From assembly GCF_036421855.1 (NCBI RefSeq), contig NZ_JAZGOK010000002.1: a DNA stretch of 64,000 nucleotides; one strand, given 5' to 3'. Origin of the DNA: Georgenia_B sunbinii (lineage in GTDB: Bacteria; Actinomycetota; Actinomycetes; Actinomycetales; Actinomycetaceae). Positions 26,561 to 34,775 of this stretch are shown here, piece by piece. How positions within the stretch are numbered: the first letter of the stretch is position 1; each line of letters opens with the position of its first letter. Under the pieces are notes generated by a model that was not told where the DNA came from, searched no databases, and worked only from the letters and a program-made list of their open reading frames with translations. Position numbers and translations under genes: made by a program.

Positions 26561-27870
26561 GTGACTACACCCGACTGACGCTCGTGGGGACCTCCACCCG
26601 CGCCGACGTCGTCGTCCCCTCGACCGAGGCGCTGGGTGCGATGGTCCCCGACCTCCTCGACCTCCTCCGTGAGGAGCCGCACGAGGTGCCGCAGTCGGTC
26701 TCCCTCGTCCGGGTGACCGGCGAGCAGGTCGATCTCAGCGCCGACTGCGTCTCGCAGAACCTGCCCGACGGCGAGGTGCTGCGCCTGGTCCGGACGTCCG
26801 ACGCGCCGCCTCCCCCGCAGGTCGCCGACGTGACCGACTCGGCGGCCGACCACCTCGAGGAGCGTGGCGACCGCTGGACGCTGCGCACCCGGCAGGCAGT
26901 TGCCACGGCAGCGGTGGGGATCGCCACCGCGGTGGCCTCTCTCGTGCTCGTGCTGAGCGCGGCCGCGGACACCGTCCGGCTGCCGCTGCTCGCTGGTGGC
27001 GTTGTGGTCGCCGCGGTCGCTGCCGCCGTGCTGGGCCGCGCCGGCCGTCACTACGCCGGCGGGGTCCTCACCGCGGTGGGCGTGGGACTCGTTCCGGCTC
27101 TCGTGCTCGCCGCCCTGCCGACGCTCGACCTGTCCGACACGCTGCGGCTGGGCCTGGTGGCCCTGTGGGTCGTGCTGGGCGCAGGGATCGGCGTCGGCCG
27201 CGCGTCCCGCGGCGCGCTCACCGGTGCGGTCGCCGGCATCGCCCTCACGCTGCTGGCCCTCGCGCTGGACAACCTGCTGCCAACGGTCGAGGCGAACGCC
27301 GTCGTCGCTACGGTCACCGCGCTCGCCGCAGGGCTCCTGCCCTGGTACGCCATGACCTCCTCGGGGCTCACCGGCCTCGACGACCAGGCGCTCGACGGCG
27401 ACCCGCCGGCCACCGGTCAGGTGCGCCGGTCCATCACCGACGCCTACCGCGTCCTCACCTGGTCCACCGTCGCCGTGGCCATCACCGCCGCATGGGCGAC
27501 GGCGGGGCTCCTCACCTCCCACTCGGACGCCGCCGTCGTGCTCGGCCTGCTCACCGTCCTCGTGCTGGCGCTGCGGACCCGGAGCCTGCCGCTGCGCGCC
27601 CAGGTCGTGGCGCTGTGGGCCGCGGTGCTCTTCGCGGTCATCGTCCTGCTGTTCGGACCCGTCGCGACGCAGAGCCCGACGCTCGCCGCGGCCGTAGCAG
27701 CCGGCCTCGGCGTGGTCATCGCCATCGGTGCCGCGCTGACGCCGTCGGGCCGCCAGCGTGCCCGCCTCCGGCGCCTGGGCGACCTCGCCGAGACCATCGG
27801 CGTGCTCGGCATCCTGCCGGTCCTGCTCGGCGTGCTCGGTTTCTACGGCCGGCTCCTGGAGACGTTCTGA
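26557..27870 (+). CDS. eccD: T7SS integral membrane protein EccD
   Basis: A 437-residue protein with an N-terminal ubiquitin-like (YukD) domain, residues about 1-85 (YTRLTLVGTSTRADVVVPSTEALGAMVPDLLDLL), then about eleven transmembrane helices from residue 110 to the end. That is the EccD architecture; EccD forms the membrane pore vestibule of the type VII system. Length is slightly under the mycobacterial ~500 residues. It overlaps the EccB-like stub (ATGA) and shares its last base with the next ATG, so translation is tightly coupled. Confidence 0.88.
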   Translation: MSDYTRLTLVGTSTRADVVVPSTEALGAMVPDLLDLLREEPHEVPQSVSLVRVTGEQVDLSADCVSQNLPDGEVLRLVRTSDAPPPPQVADVTDSAADHLEERGDRWTLRTRQAVATAAVGIATAVASLVLVLSAAADTVRLPLLAGGVVVAAVAAAVLGRAGRHYAGGVLTAVGVGLVPALVLAALPTLDLSDTLRLGLVALWVVLGAGIGVGRASRGALTGAVAGIALTLLALALDNLLPTVEANAVVATVTALAAGLLPWYAMTSSGLTGLDDQALDGDPPATGQVRRSITDAYRVLTWSTVAVAITAAWATAGLLTSHSDAAVVLGLLTVLVLALRTRSLPLRAQVVALWAAVLFAVIVLLFGPVATQSPTLAAAVAAGLGVVIAIGAALTPSGRQRARLRRLGDLAETIGVLGILPVLLGVLGFYGRLLETF

Positions 27871-28679
27871 TGGCGGCTGTGGCCGACCTGCTCCGCGTCG
27901 CCACCGGCGCTCCGGACCTCGTGCGGCGGCTCTCCGATGCGGACGCCGGTCTCCGGCGCGCCGTGCCCACCAGCCGGCGTATCGCCTTCCTCCAGGCCGA
28001 CGGCGGTGCCGGCGCGACGGTGACCGCCTCGCGTCTCGGCAGCGCGCTCGCCGGCCGCCGCGCCGGCGAGGTCCTCGCCGTCGACGCCGCGCGCGGACGT
28101 GGTGCGTTGGCAGCCGCCGCGGGCGTCGACGCGCCGCCCGCACTCGGGCACGTCGCACTCAGTGCTGCCGGGATCACCCGCGCCGCGCAGGCCCGCAAGC
28201 TGGCCCCACGGTCTCGGACGGGCTTGATCGTCGTCGGCGACGGCGGGCCCGTGCCGGCCACCACCGACGAGTGGCACGCCGCGCTCGACCAGGTGGGGCG
28301 CTTCTTCGACGTCGTGCTCACCGACTGGGGAGTACGACGTGAGGACGCCCTGCGCGACATCGCCGCCGCATCTCACGTGGTCGCTGTGGTCTCCCGTGCT
28401 GACCGTGGACCCGCCGAACGAGGCGCCGCCCTCGCGGCGACGGTGGCAGCTGAGGGCGTCGCCCCCGTCGTGCTCGTGCTCGTCGACGTCGGCGGTGGTG
28501 CCAGTGCCACCGCAGCGATGCTCGAGCGGGCCACCGACCTGCCGGTACTCACCGTGCCGCACGCACCCGGGCTCCGCGACGGCCAGCGTCTCACCGCCCG
28601 CCTCGGGCTTCGGTCCAGGGCCGCCTACGCCACCGTCGCTTCCGAGCTCCTCCGGGTGACGGTGGGGGTGGCGGCATGA
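27870..28679 (+). CDS. MinD/ParA-like protein with degenerate P-loop
   Basis: A 269-residue protein with the MinD fold pattern: IAFLQADGGAGATVTASRLGSAL at residues about 38-60, VLAVDAARGRGALAAAAG for the switch region, FFDVVLTDWGV, and ASHVVAVVSRADRGPAERGA. The deviant Walker A of active members is KGGxGKT; here it reads DGGAGATV, with Ala 49 in place of the phosphate-binding lysine and Asp in place of the signature lysine. ATP hydrolysis is therefore doubtful. MinD-like proteins such as EspI occur in other T7SS loci. Start ATG shares one base with the eccD stop. Confidence 0.75.
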   Translation: MAAVADLLRVATGAPDLVRRLSDADAGLRRAVPTSRRIAFLQADGGAGATVTASRLGSALAGRRAGEVLAVDAARGRGALAAAAGVDAPPALGHVALSAAGITRAAQARKLAPRSRTGLIVVGDGGPVPATTDEWHAALDQVGRFFDVVLTDWGVRREDALRDIAAASHVVAVVSRADRGPAERGAALAATVAAEGVAPVVLVLVDVGGGASATAAMLERATDLPVLTVPHAPGLRDGQRLTARLGLRSRAAYATVASELLRVTVGVAA

Positions 28680-31600
28680 CGGTCGAACGGGTGCACCGGC
28701 CCGCCCGGGTGGTCACGCCGGTCCAGCCGGCGACCGCCGTCGACGTCGCCGCTCCCCCGCAGCTCGGCGAGGCCGCCGGCGGCCTGCCGCTCCAGTCGCT
28801 GCTGCCGGTCGCCGGGGCGATGGCGTCGATGACCATGATGATGCTGCTGCGCAACAACCCGCTCTTCGTGCTGCTCGGCATCGTCATCCTCGTCGTCGCG
28901 ATCGTCGGCGGGGTCGGGATGGCGCTGACCCAGCGCGGCCAGGCGGCCCGCAACCGACGCACCCAGCGCGAGCGCTACCTCGACTACCTCGAGAAGCTGC
29001 GCAGCGAACTTCGGGGCGGCGAGGACGAGGCACGCGAACGTGCCCGCAGCGTCCATCCCGACCCGGCCGCGCTGCCCGACGTCATCCGCAACCCGGCCCG
29101 CCGGTGGGAGCGACGTCGCGGCGACAGCGACTTCCTCGAGCTGCGGATCGGCACCGGCGACCGGCCCTGGTTCCCGATCCAGGTGCCGGTCGACCCCAAC
29201 CCCACCCAGCCGTTCGACCCGACCATGCAGGCCGAGGCCGAGGCCGTCGTCCGCCGCTACGCCACCGTCCGGCAGATGCCGGTGACCGTACCGCTCGACC
29301 TCGCCGGTGAGGTCGCCGTCATCGGGCCGCGCGACCAGACGCTCGCGGTGGCCCGCGCACTCATCGCCCAGGCAGTGGCGCTCCACGCGCCCGACGACCT
29401 CATGCTGGCACTGACCTTCGAGCCGGAGCGGGCGCCGGACTGGGCCGCGGTCGGGGCCGTGCCCCACCTCGTCGACGAGGAGCTCTTCGACGGCCCGCTG
29501 CCGGTGCGCCGGGTCGCCCGCGACCTGCCGTCGCTCGTGCGCGTCGTGGGACCGCACCTCACCGAGCGGGCGATGGCCACCGCCTCGGCCCAGCGCAGCG
29601 CCGGCGGGGCGATCGCCCGGTTCGGTCCGCGGCTGCTCGTCATCGCCGACGAGCACGGCGAGGTCGCCAGCACCCTGCCGCACGTCGACGAGTCGCTCAC
29701 CCCGGAGGCGCTCGGTGTCACCGTGGTCCACCTCCTCGCCGACCGGCTGCACGAGCCCTCCGACGTCAAGATCCGTCTCACCGTGGACGACGACGGACAC
29801 ATCGGTGTCGAGGACCTCCGCACTCCGGATCTCGACGCCGGCCACCCGCCTGCCGAACCGGTGCGGGCCACCGTCGACGCCGTCACCCCCGCGCTGCTCA
29901 CCGGGCTGTGCCGGGCCCTCATGCCGCTGCGGCTGAGCCTCACCGACTCCGCCGACGCCACCAGCCAGGCCGCCATCGGGGTGGGCGAGCTGCTGGGGAT
30001 CGACGACCCCACCACGCTCGACGCCGCGACCCACTGGCGGCCACGGTCCTCGCGGGACTTCCTGCGTGTCCCGCTGGGGCTGGACGACAGCGGCCGGCCG
30101 GTGCTCCTCGACCTCAAGGAGTCCGCCCAGCTCGGCATGGGGCCGCACGGCCTCTGCGTCGGAGCCACCGGCTCCGGCAAGAGCGAGATGCTCCGCACCC
30201 TGGTGGCGGCACTGGCGATCTCCCACCCGCCCGAGGACCTGTCGATGATCCTCGTCGACTACAAGGGCGGGGCCGCCTTCGCCCCGTTCGCGTCGCTGCC
30301 CCACGTCGCGGGCATCATCGACAACCTCGCCGACGACGCCGGCCTCACCGAGCGTGCCCGGTCGTCGATCGCCGGTGAGGTCGTGCGCCGCCAGCAGGTG
30401 CTGCGCGACGCCGGCAGCTCGCCGTCCATCACCCACTACCGCGAGCTGCGCCAGACCCGCCCGGACCTGCCCCCGCTGCCTCACCTGTTCGTCGTCATCG
30501 ACGAGTTCGGCGAGCTGCTCACCGCCGACCCGGACTTCGTCGACCTGCTGCTGACCATCGGCCGCATCGGCCGGTCCATCGGCATCCATCTGCTGCTCTC
30601 CAGCCAGCGGATCGAGGCCGGCAAGCTCCGCGGCCTCGAGACGTACCTGTCCTACCGGCTCGGGCTGCGGACCTTCTCCGAGGGCGAGAGCCAGGTGGTG
30701 CTCGACACCCCCGACGCCTTCCACCTGCCCGCGGTGCCCGGCTTCGGGTACCTCAAGGTCGACACCACCGTCTACCAGCGCTTCCGTGCCGCCTATGTCT
30801 CCGGCCCGGTGCACGTCGCGGCCGAGCCGACCACCGACATCACCCCGCGCCCGCTGCGGCTGCCGATCTACCAGGGCGTGGCGCAGGTGAACGCGATCGA
30901 CGACGGCAGCCCCTCGGGCGAGCCCGAGCTGGTCCGACCGACGACCGGCCTCACGCTGGTCGACATCATCGTCGACCGGCTCGCCGGAGCCGCGGACCTC
31001 ACCCGGCCGGTCTGGTTGCCGCCGCTGCCGACCTCCCTCGCCCTCGGTGACGTCCTCGGGCCGGTCTCCCGCCGGTCCGAGCGCGGCCTGCAGGCCCGGT
31101 CCGCCCGCGGCGGGCTGCGCGCCGTGCTCGGCACCCTCGACGATCCCGGCCGCCAGCGCCAGCAGCCGTGGGTGCTCGACCTCACCCGGGCCGGTGGCCA
31201 CGTCGCGATCACCGGCGCACCGCAGTCCGGGCGCACCACCCTGCTCTGGACGCTGGCGGCGTCGCTCTCTCTCACCCACACCCCGCGGGAGGTGGCCATC
31301 TACGGCATGGACCTCAGCGGTGGCGGCCTCGGCCGCATCCAGAGCTTCCCGCACGTCGGGGGCGTGGCCACCCGTGCCAGCCGCGACCGGCTGCGCCGGC
31401 TGCTCGAAGAGCTGCACGGGATGCTCGCGCAGCGCGAGCGGGTGTTCGCGGCCCACAACATCGACTCGCTCGCCATGCTGCGGACCGAGCACGCCGCGGG
31501 CCGGATCCCCGAGCTCGCCGCCGCCGACGTCGTGCTCCTCGTCGACGGGCTCGGCGCCACCCGCACCGAGTTCGAGGAGCTCGACGAGTCGTTCACCGAC

Positions 31601-32671
31601 CTCCTCCAGCGTGGCGGCAGCTATGGCATCCACGTGGTCGCGACGATGACACGGTTCAACGAGCTGCGGATGGCCTCGCAGTCCCTCGTCGGCACCCGGG
31701 TCGAGCTGCGCCTCAACGATCCCGCCGAGTCGACCATCGGCCGCAAGCTGGCCGCGACGCTGCGTTCCGACCAGCCCGGCCGCGTCCTCACCGAGGAGCA
31801 CCGCTTCGCCCAGGTCGCCCTGCCGGTGCTTGCGACGGCCGCGTCGGAGGGCGACGCCCAGCCGGTCGGGGCCGCCGTCGAGGAGCTCGCCCGGTCGGCC
31901 GCCGAGGCGTGGGGCGGTCCGGCCGCGCCACCCATCCGGCTGCTGCCGCTCGAGCTCTCCCCGGACGAGCTGCCGGACCCGCTCGACGAGCCGGACGCGG
32001 TCCCGCTCGGGCTGCGCCAGGACACCATGGGCATCGAGCTGCTCGACCTGGGCAACCGCGACCAGCACCTGATCGTCTTCGGCGACACCGCGAGCGGCAA
32101 GACCTCGCTGCTGCGAGGGGTGATCAGCGGGCTGGTCGACCGGTCGACGCCCGACGAGCTCGTCCTCGCGATCTGCGACGTCCGTGGCGGTCTCGCGGAC
32201 AGCTGCCCGGAGGAGTACCTCGGCGGCCTGGCGAACAGTGCCCAGCTCGCCGGCTCGCTGGCGACGTCCATCGCGACCGAGCTGGAGAGCCGCACCGGCG
32301 CAGCACGAGGCAGCGGGCCGCGGATCGTCGTCGTCGTCGACGACTACGACATCCTCGCCTCCGGCGGCACCGACCCGCTGGCCCCGCTGCGGCCCTTCCT
32401 GCCCGCGGCCCGCGACCTGCGGCTGCACGTGCTGCTCACCCGGCCGGTCGCCGGTGCGTCGCGGGCGCTGTACGACCCGATCCTGCAGACGTTGCGCGAC
32501 ACCGGGGGCACCGGTGTGCTCATGTCCGGTGAACGCAGCGAGGGGCAGATCTACCCCCGCACGTACGCCGAGGCGCTGCCTCCTGGCCGCGCCAAGATCC
32601 TGCGCCGTGGTGACCGCACGCACCTCGCGCAGTTCGCCCTGTTCCCCGGAGGTGGGTCCCGTGCCACGTGA
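28676..32671 (+). CDS. eccC: T7SS FtsK/SpoIIIE ATPase EccC
   Basis: A 1331-residue motor of the type VII system, with EccCa and EccCb fused. Two transmembrane helices lie at about residues 40-57 and 60-82. Three FtsK/SpoIIIE ATPase domains follow: domain 1 with GATGSGKSE (Lys 502) and acidic Walker B VVIDEFGELL; domain 2 with ITGAPQSGRTT (Arg 853 in place of the Walker A lysine); domain 3 with GDTASGKTS (Lys 1142) and VVVVDDYDIL. Domain 1 is the essential ATPase in studied EccC proteins, while domains 2 and 3 bind substrate signals. The start overlaps the MinD-like stop (ATGA). Confidence 0.95.
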   Translation: MTVERVHRPARVVTPVQPATAVDVAAPPQLGEAAGGLPLQSLLPVAGAMASMTMMMLLRNNPLFVLLGIVILVVAIVGGVGMALTQRGQAARNRRTQRERYLDYLEKLRSELRGGEDEARERARSVHPDPAALPDVIRNPARRWERRRGDSDFLELRIGTGDRPWFPIQVPVDPNPTQPFDPTMQAEAEAVVRRYATVRQMPVTVPLDLAGEVAVIGPRDQTLAVARALIAQAVALHAPDDLMLALTFEPERAPDWAAVGAVPHLVDEELFDGPLPVRRVARDLPSLVRVVGPHLTERAMATASAQRSAGGAIARFGPRLLVIADEHGEVASTLPHVDESLTPEALGVTVVHLLADRLHEPSDVKIRLTVDDDGHIGVEDLRTPDLDAGHPPAEPVRATVDAVTPALLTGLCRALMPLRLSLTDSADATSQAAIGVGELLGIDDPTTLDAATHWRPRSSRDFLRVPLGLDDSGRPVLLDLKESAQLGMGPHGLCVGATGSGKSEMLRTLVAALAISHPPEDLSMILVDYKGGAAFAPFASLPHVAGIIDNLADDAGLTERARSSIAGEVVRRQQVLRDAGSSPSITHYRELRQTRPDLPPLPHLFVVIDEFGELLTADPDFVDLLLTIGRIGRSIGIHLLLSSQRIEAGKLRGLETYLSYRLGLRTFSEGESQVVLDTPDAFHLPAVPGFGYLKVDTTVYQRFRAAYVSGPVHVAAEPTTDITPRPLRLPIYQGVAQVNAIDDGSPSGEPELVRPTTGLTLVDIIVDRLAGAADLTRPVWLPPLPTSLALGDVLGPVSRRSERGLQARSARGGLRAVLGTLDDPGRQRQQPWVLDLTRAGGHVAITGAPQSGRTTLLWTLAASLSLTHTPREVAIYGMDLSGGGLGRIQSFPHVGGVATRASRDRLRRLLEELHGMLAQRERVFAAHNIDSLAMLRTEHAAGRIPELAAADVVLLVDGLGATRTEFEELDESFTDLLQRGGSYGIHVVATMTRFNELRMASQSLVGTRVELRLNDPAESTIGRKLAATLRSDQPGRVLTEEHRFAQVALPVLATAASEGDAQPVGAAVEELARSAAEAWGGPAAPPIRLLPLELSPDELPDPLDEPDAVPLGLRQDTMGIELLDLGNRDQHLIVFGDTASGKTSLLRGVISGLVDRSTPDELVLAICDVRGGLADSCPEEYLGGLANSAQLAGSLATSIATELESRTGAARGSGPRIVVVVDDYDILASGGTDPLAPLRPFLPAARDLRLHVLLTRPVAGASRALYDPILQTLRDTGGTGVLMSGERSEGQIYPRTYAEALPPGRAKILRRGDRTHLAQFALFPGGGSRAT

Positions 32672-33020
32672 GATCGTCATCCTGTCCCCCAGCCCGCCCG
32701 ACGCGCAGGCGCTCCTGCGCGCCGGGGTCGCGATCGACGACACGCTGCGGGTCCGCACCCTGTACAACGGCTCGGTGCACGAGCTCTGCCGCGGCGACGG
32801 CGACGGCGACACCGCAGTGCTGAGCGTGTACCAGCCGCAGGACGTGTCCAACCCCGGCGAGGTCCAACGGCTGCTGCCGGACGCACCGTCGATGCCGCAA
32901 CCGCTGTGGTGGATCGAGGCGTTCGCGCCCTGGGGCGAGCAGGGCGACCTCGGGGTGAGGTTGGCCTACGAGCTCTCCGCCCAGCTGGGCGGCGCCTGCC
33001 TCGTCCAGGACGGCGAGTGA
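32661..33020 (+). CDS. Unknown T7SS-locus protein (119 aa)
   Basis: A 119-residue, acidic, soluble protein starting at GTG 32661, with GGAGG about 9 nt upstream and an 11-nt overlap with eccC. It begins PREIVILSPSPPDAQALLRAGVAIDD and has a central tryptophan pair in PQPLWWIEAFAPWG. No family is recognised. The fixed position directly after eccC and before a ParA-like gene suggests a role in the machine, for example as an accessory of EccC, but nothing in the sequence proves it. Confidence 0.6.
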   Translation: MPREIVILSPSPPDAQALLRAGVAIDDTLRVRTLYNGSVHELCRGDGDGDTAVLSVYQPQDVSNPGEVQRLLPDAPSMPQPLWWIEAFAPWGEQGDLGVRLAYELSAQLGGACLVQDGE

Positions 33021-33667
33021 GCGTCCTCGCACCAGAGGCCCGGCGCTGGCTGGACTCCCGGCTGCCGCCCGAGGCCCGGGTGACAGTGGCGGGGGTGGCC
33101 GGCGGCGTCGGCGCCACGACCGTCACCGGGCTGATCTGGTGGGCGCTGACCACCTACGGCGACCACGCGGTCAAGCTCGTCGACCACGGCGGCGGCTCGC
33201 TGCACGCGCGCCTCCCGGTGGCCGCACCGGCGCGCACGCCGGACCTCACCCTGCACGACGCCGGCGCGGTCGCGCTCACCGGCGTCGCCGCGCTGCGCGA
33301 CCACGCTCCGCTCGTGCTCGTCTGCGGCGCGCACGACGCCGGCCTGCGCGCCGCAGCGACGGCGCTACGGCAGTACGCCCGCGGACCGGAGGACGCCTGG
33401 CACCGGTGCGTCGTCGTCCCCGTCGCCACCACCGGGGCCGGGCTCACCGGCGCCGAGCTGCAGCGGCGAGCCGAGGCGCTCGGCATCCCCGCGGCCCTGG
33501 TACCGGTGCGCCGCAGCGCACCGCTCGCGGCCGGCGGTGACATCCCCGCACCGGGCGCCTCACGCACTCTCGCCGACGCCCACCGGTCCGGCGTCGCGAT
33601 CGCGGCGGAAGCGTTGCGCTGCCTCACCACGGGCATGGGGACTACTACCCATCCGAAACGGCCCTGA
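33017..33667 (+). CDS. ParA-like protein with degenerate P-loop
   Basis: A 216-residue protein starting at a GTG that overlaps the previous stop. VTVAGVAGGVGATTVTGLIWWAL (residues about 22-44) is a ParA/MinD Walker A region in which the lysine before the threonine is replaced by alanine (Ala 33) and the signature lysine is also missing. VKLVDHGGGSLHARLP follows where the switch I aspartate belongs. The overall fold looks ParA-like but shortened. It is the second P-loop-dead MinD/ParA-like protein in this locus. ATP binding without hydrolysis or a scaffold role are possible. Confidence 0.65.
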   Translation: MSVLAPEARRWLDSRLPPEARVTVAGVAGGVGATTVTGLIWWALTTYGDHAVKLVDHGGGSLHARLPVAAPARTPDLTLHDAGAVALTGVAALRDHAPLVLVCGAHDAGLRAAATALRQYARGPEDAWHRCVVVPVATTGAGLTGAELQRRAEALGIPAALVPVRRSAPLAAGGDIPAPGASRTLADAHRSGVAIAAEALRCLTTGMGTTTHPKRP

Positions 33668-33755
33668 GCGCTTGGGGTCGTCCCCGGCAGTGTGCAAGCA
33701 TCGGACACCGTAGCGGCCTGCCGGCCGCACGCTTCTGATCGGGAGGAGACAGATC

Positions 33756-34094
33756 GTGAAGTTCGCGATGGGTTCGGACGTCCTGGGGACGCTGACCAAG
33801 AAGACCTCCAGCTCCAGCGAGGACCTCGGTACCCTCGTCCGTGAGCTGGCCGCAGCCGCTGAGCCGCTGCAGGGCAAGTTCAACGGTGCGGGCCGTGGCG
33901 CCTTCGACCGGTTCCACGCCGAGACCGACCGGATCGCCATCGACCTCAACGGCGCGCTCCACGCGGTGCTCACCGGGATCTCCGGCATGGACCGCACCTT
34001 CGGCGAGGGCGACGAGCAGCTCCGCGAGGAGATCACCGCCTCGACCAACGCCAGCAACTTCGACGCCGCGCGCTTCGGCGCCACCCGAGCCTGA
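33756..34094 (+). CDS. WXG100-like protein, first of pair
   Basis: A 112-residue, all-helical protein with the helix-turn-helix spacing of the WXG100 family. The turn reads KFNGAG at residues 41-46, with Phe 42 replacing the tryptophan of the W-x-G motif. There is no C-terminal YxxxD. The gene starts at GTG with GGAGGAGA about 7 nt upstream. The 88-nt gap before it contains the perfect palindrome GCGGCC-TGCC-GGCCGC (33713-33728) and no terminator T tract, so a separate promoter or attenuator for the substrate genes is possible. It probably forms a heterodimer with the next protein. Confidence 0.75.
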   Translation: MKFAMGSDVLGTLTKKTSSSSEDLGTLVRELAAAAEPLQGKFNGAGRGAFDRFHAETDRIAIDLNGALHAVLTGISGMDRTFGEGDEQLREEITASTNASNFDAARFGATRA

Positions 34095-34105
34095 GGAGGA
34101 TCACC

Positions 34106-34426
34106 ATGGCAACACCAGGTAATGCAGCCGACCGTCGGGACTACGACGAGGCGGCTTCCGCCTCCGCGCAGGAGAACTTCAACCGGGTCGCCAACCGTCT
34201 GGAGACGCTCATCTCGGCGCGCGACAGCGACGTCAAGTCCGCCATGGCCGACTACGAGGCCACTGGCGTGTCCGAGGAGTACCACGCCAAGGAGATGCGG
34301 TGGAACACCGTCGCAACTGAGGTCCGCACGATCATCGCGGCGATGCGCACGTCCCTCGAGCAGACCGACGCGACGGCGAAGTCCACCGTCACCCGCGCCA
34401 AGGGCATCGTCGAGGGGATTGCCTGA
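34106..34426 (+). CDS. WXG100/ESAT-6-like protein, second of pair
   Basis: A 106-residue, predominantly helical protein. In place of W-x-G the turn region reads DYEATGVSEEY (residues 49-59), followed by YHAKE, which fits the YxxxD/E secretion motif (Tyr 59, Glu 63), and a tryptophan at residue 66. Paired small helical proteins encoded next to each other ahead of an effector are the rule in T7SS loci, as in EsxA/EsxB. A clear GAGGAGGA ribosome site lies about 6 nt before the ATG. The gap to the first partner gene is 11 nt. Confidence 0.7.
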   Translation: MATPGNAADRRDYDEAASASAQENFNRVANRLETLISARDSDVKSAMADYEATGVSEEYHAKEMRWNTVATEVRTIIAAMRTSLEQTDATAKSTVTRAKGIVEGIA

Positions 34427-34430
34427 CCCG

Positions 34431-34775
34431 ATGACGAAGTGGAAGATCTCCCCGTCCGGGGTGACGACGGTGATTACGAACGTCGACGGGCACGCGGTGC
34501 TGTTGTCGGACGACATCGACGCCCTGCCGTTGGCTGCTCAGGAAGCCGCTGCCGCCACCGGTGACAGCCCCGTCGTCGCAGACGCCCTCCTCGGATTTTT
34601 CGACCACTACGGAACCACCCTCGAGTCGATCTCCAACCGGATCCAGAACTCGATCAACGGCGTCAGCGGCGCCACCCAGGCATACATCGACGGGGACATT
34701 GAGATCGCCGCAGGCATTCAGGCTGAAGCGGCCGCCGCCGGCGGCGACGAGCTCTGGGACCCGGAGGAATCATGA
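34431..34775 (+). CDS. DUF6507-like helical secretion partner
   Basis: A 114-residue protein that begins WKISPSGVTTVITNV and continues with two helices; a C-terminal YIDGD (Tyr 85 to Asp 89) matches the YxxxD export signal. The start resembles the small actinobacterial family I know as DUF6507, though I could not confirm this. Together with the effector N-terminus it may form the helical hairpin dimer that is recognised by EccC, as LXG/WXG partners do. Its stop overlaps the effector ATG (ATGA), which supports a partner role. Confidence 0.6.
   Translation: MTKWKISPSGVTTVITNVDGHAVLLSDDIDALPLAAQEAAAATGDSPVVADALLGFFDHYGTTLESISNRIQNSINGVSGATQAYIDGDIEIAAGIQAEAAAAGGDELWDPEES

Noticed and set aside
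28625..32851. A 1408-codon minus-strand frame opposite eccC
   Set aside because: Shadow of the GC-rich eccC gene; the plus-strand translation has three ATPase domains, the minus-strand has no recognisable domain.
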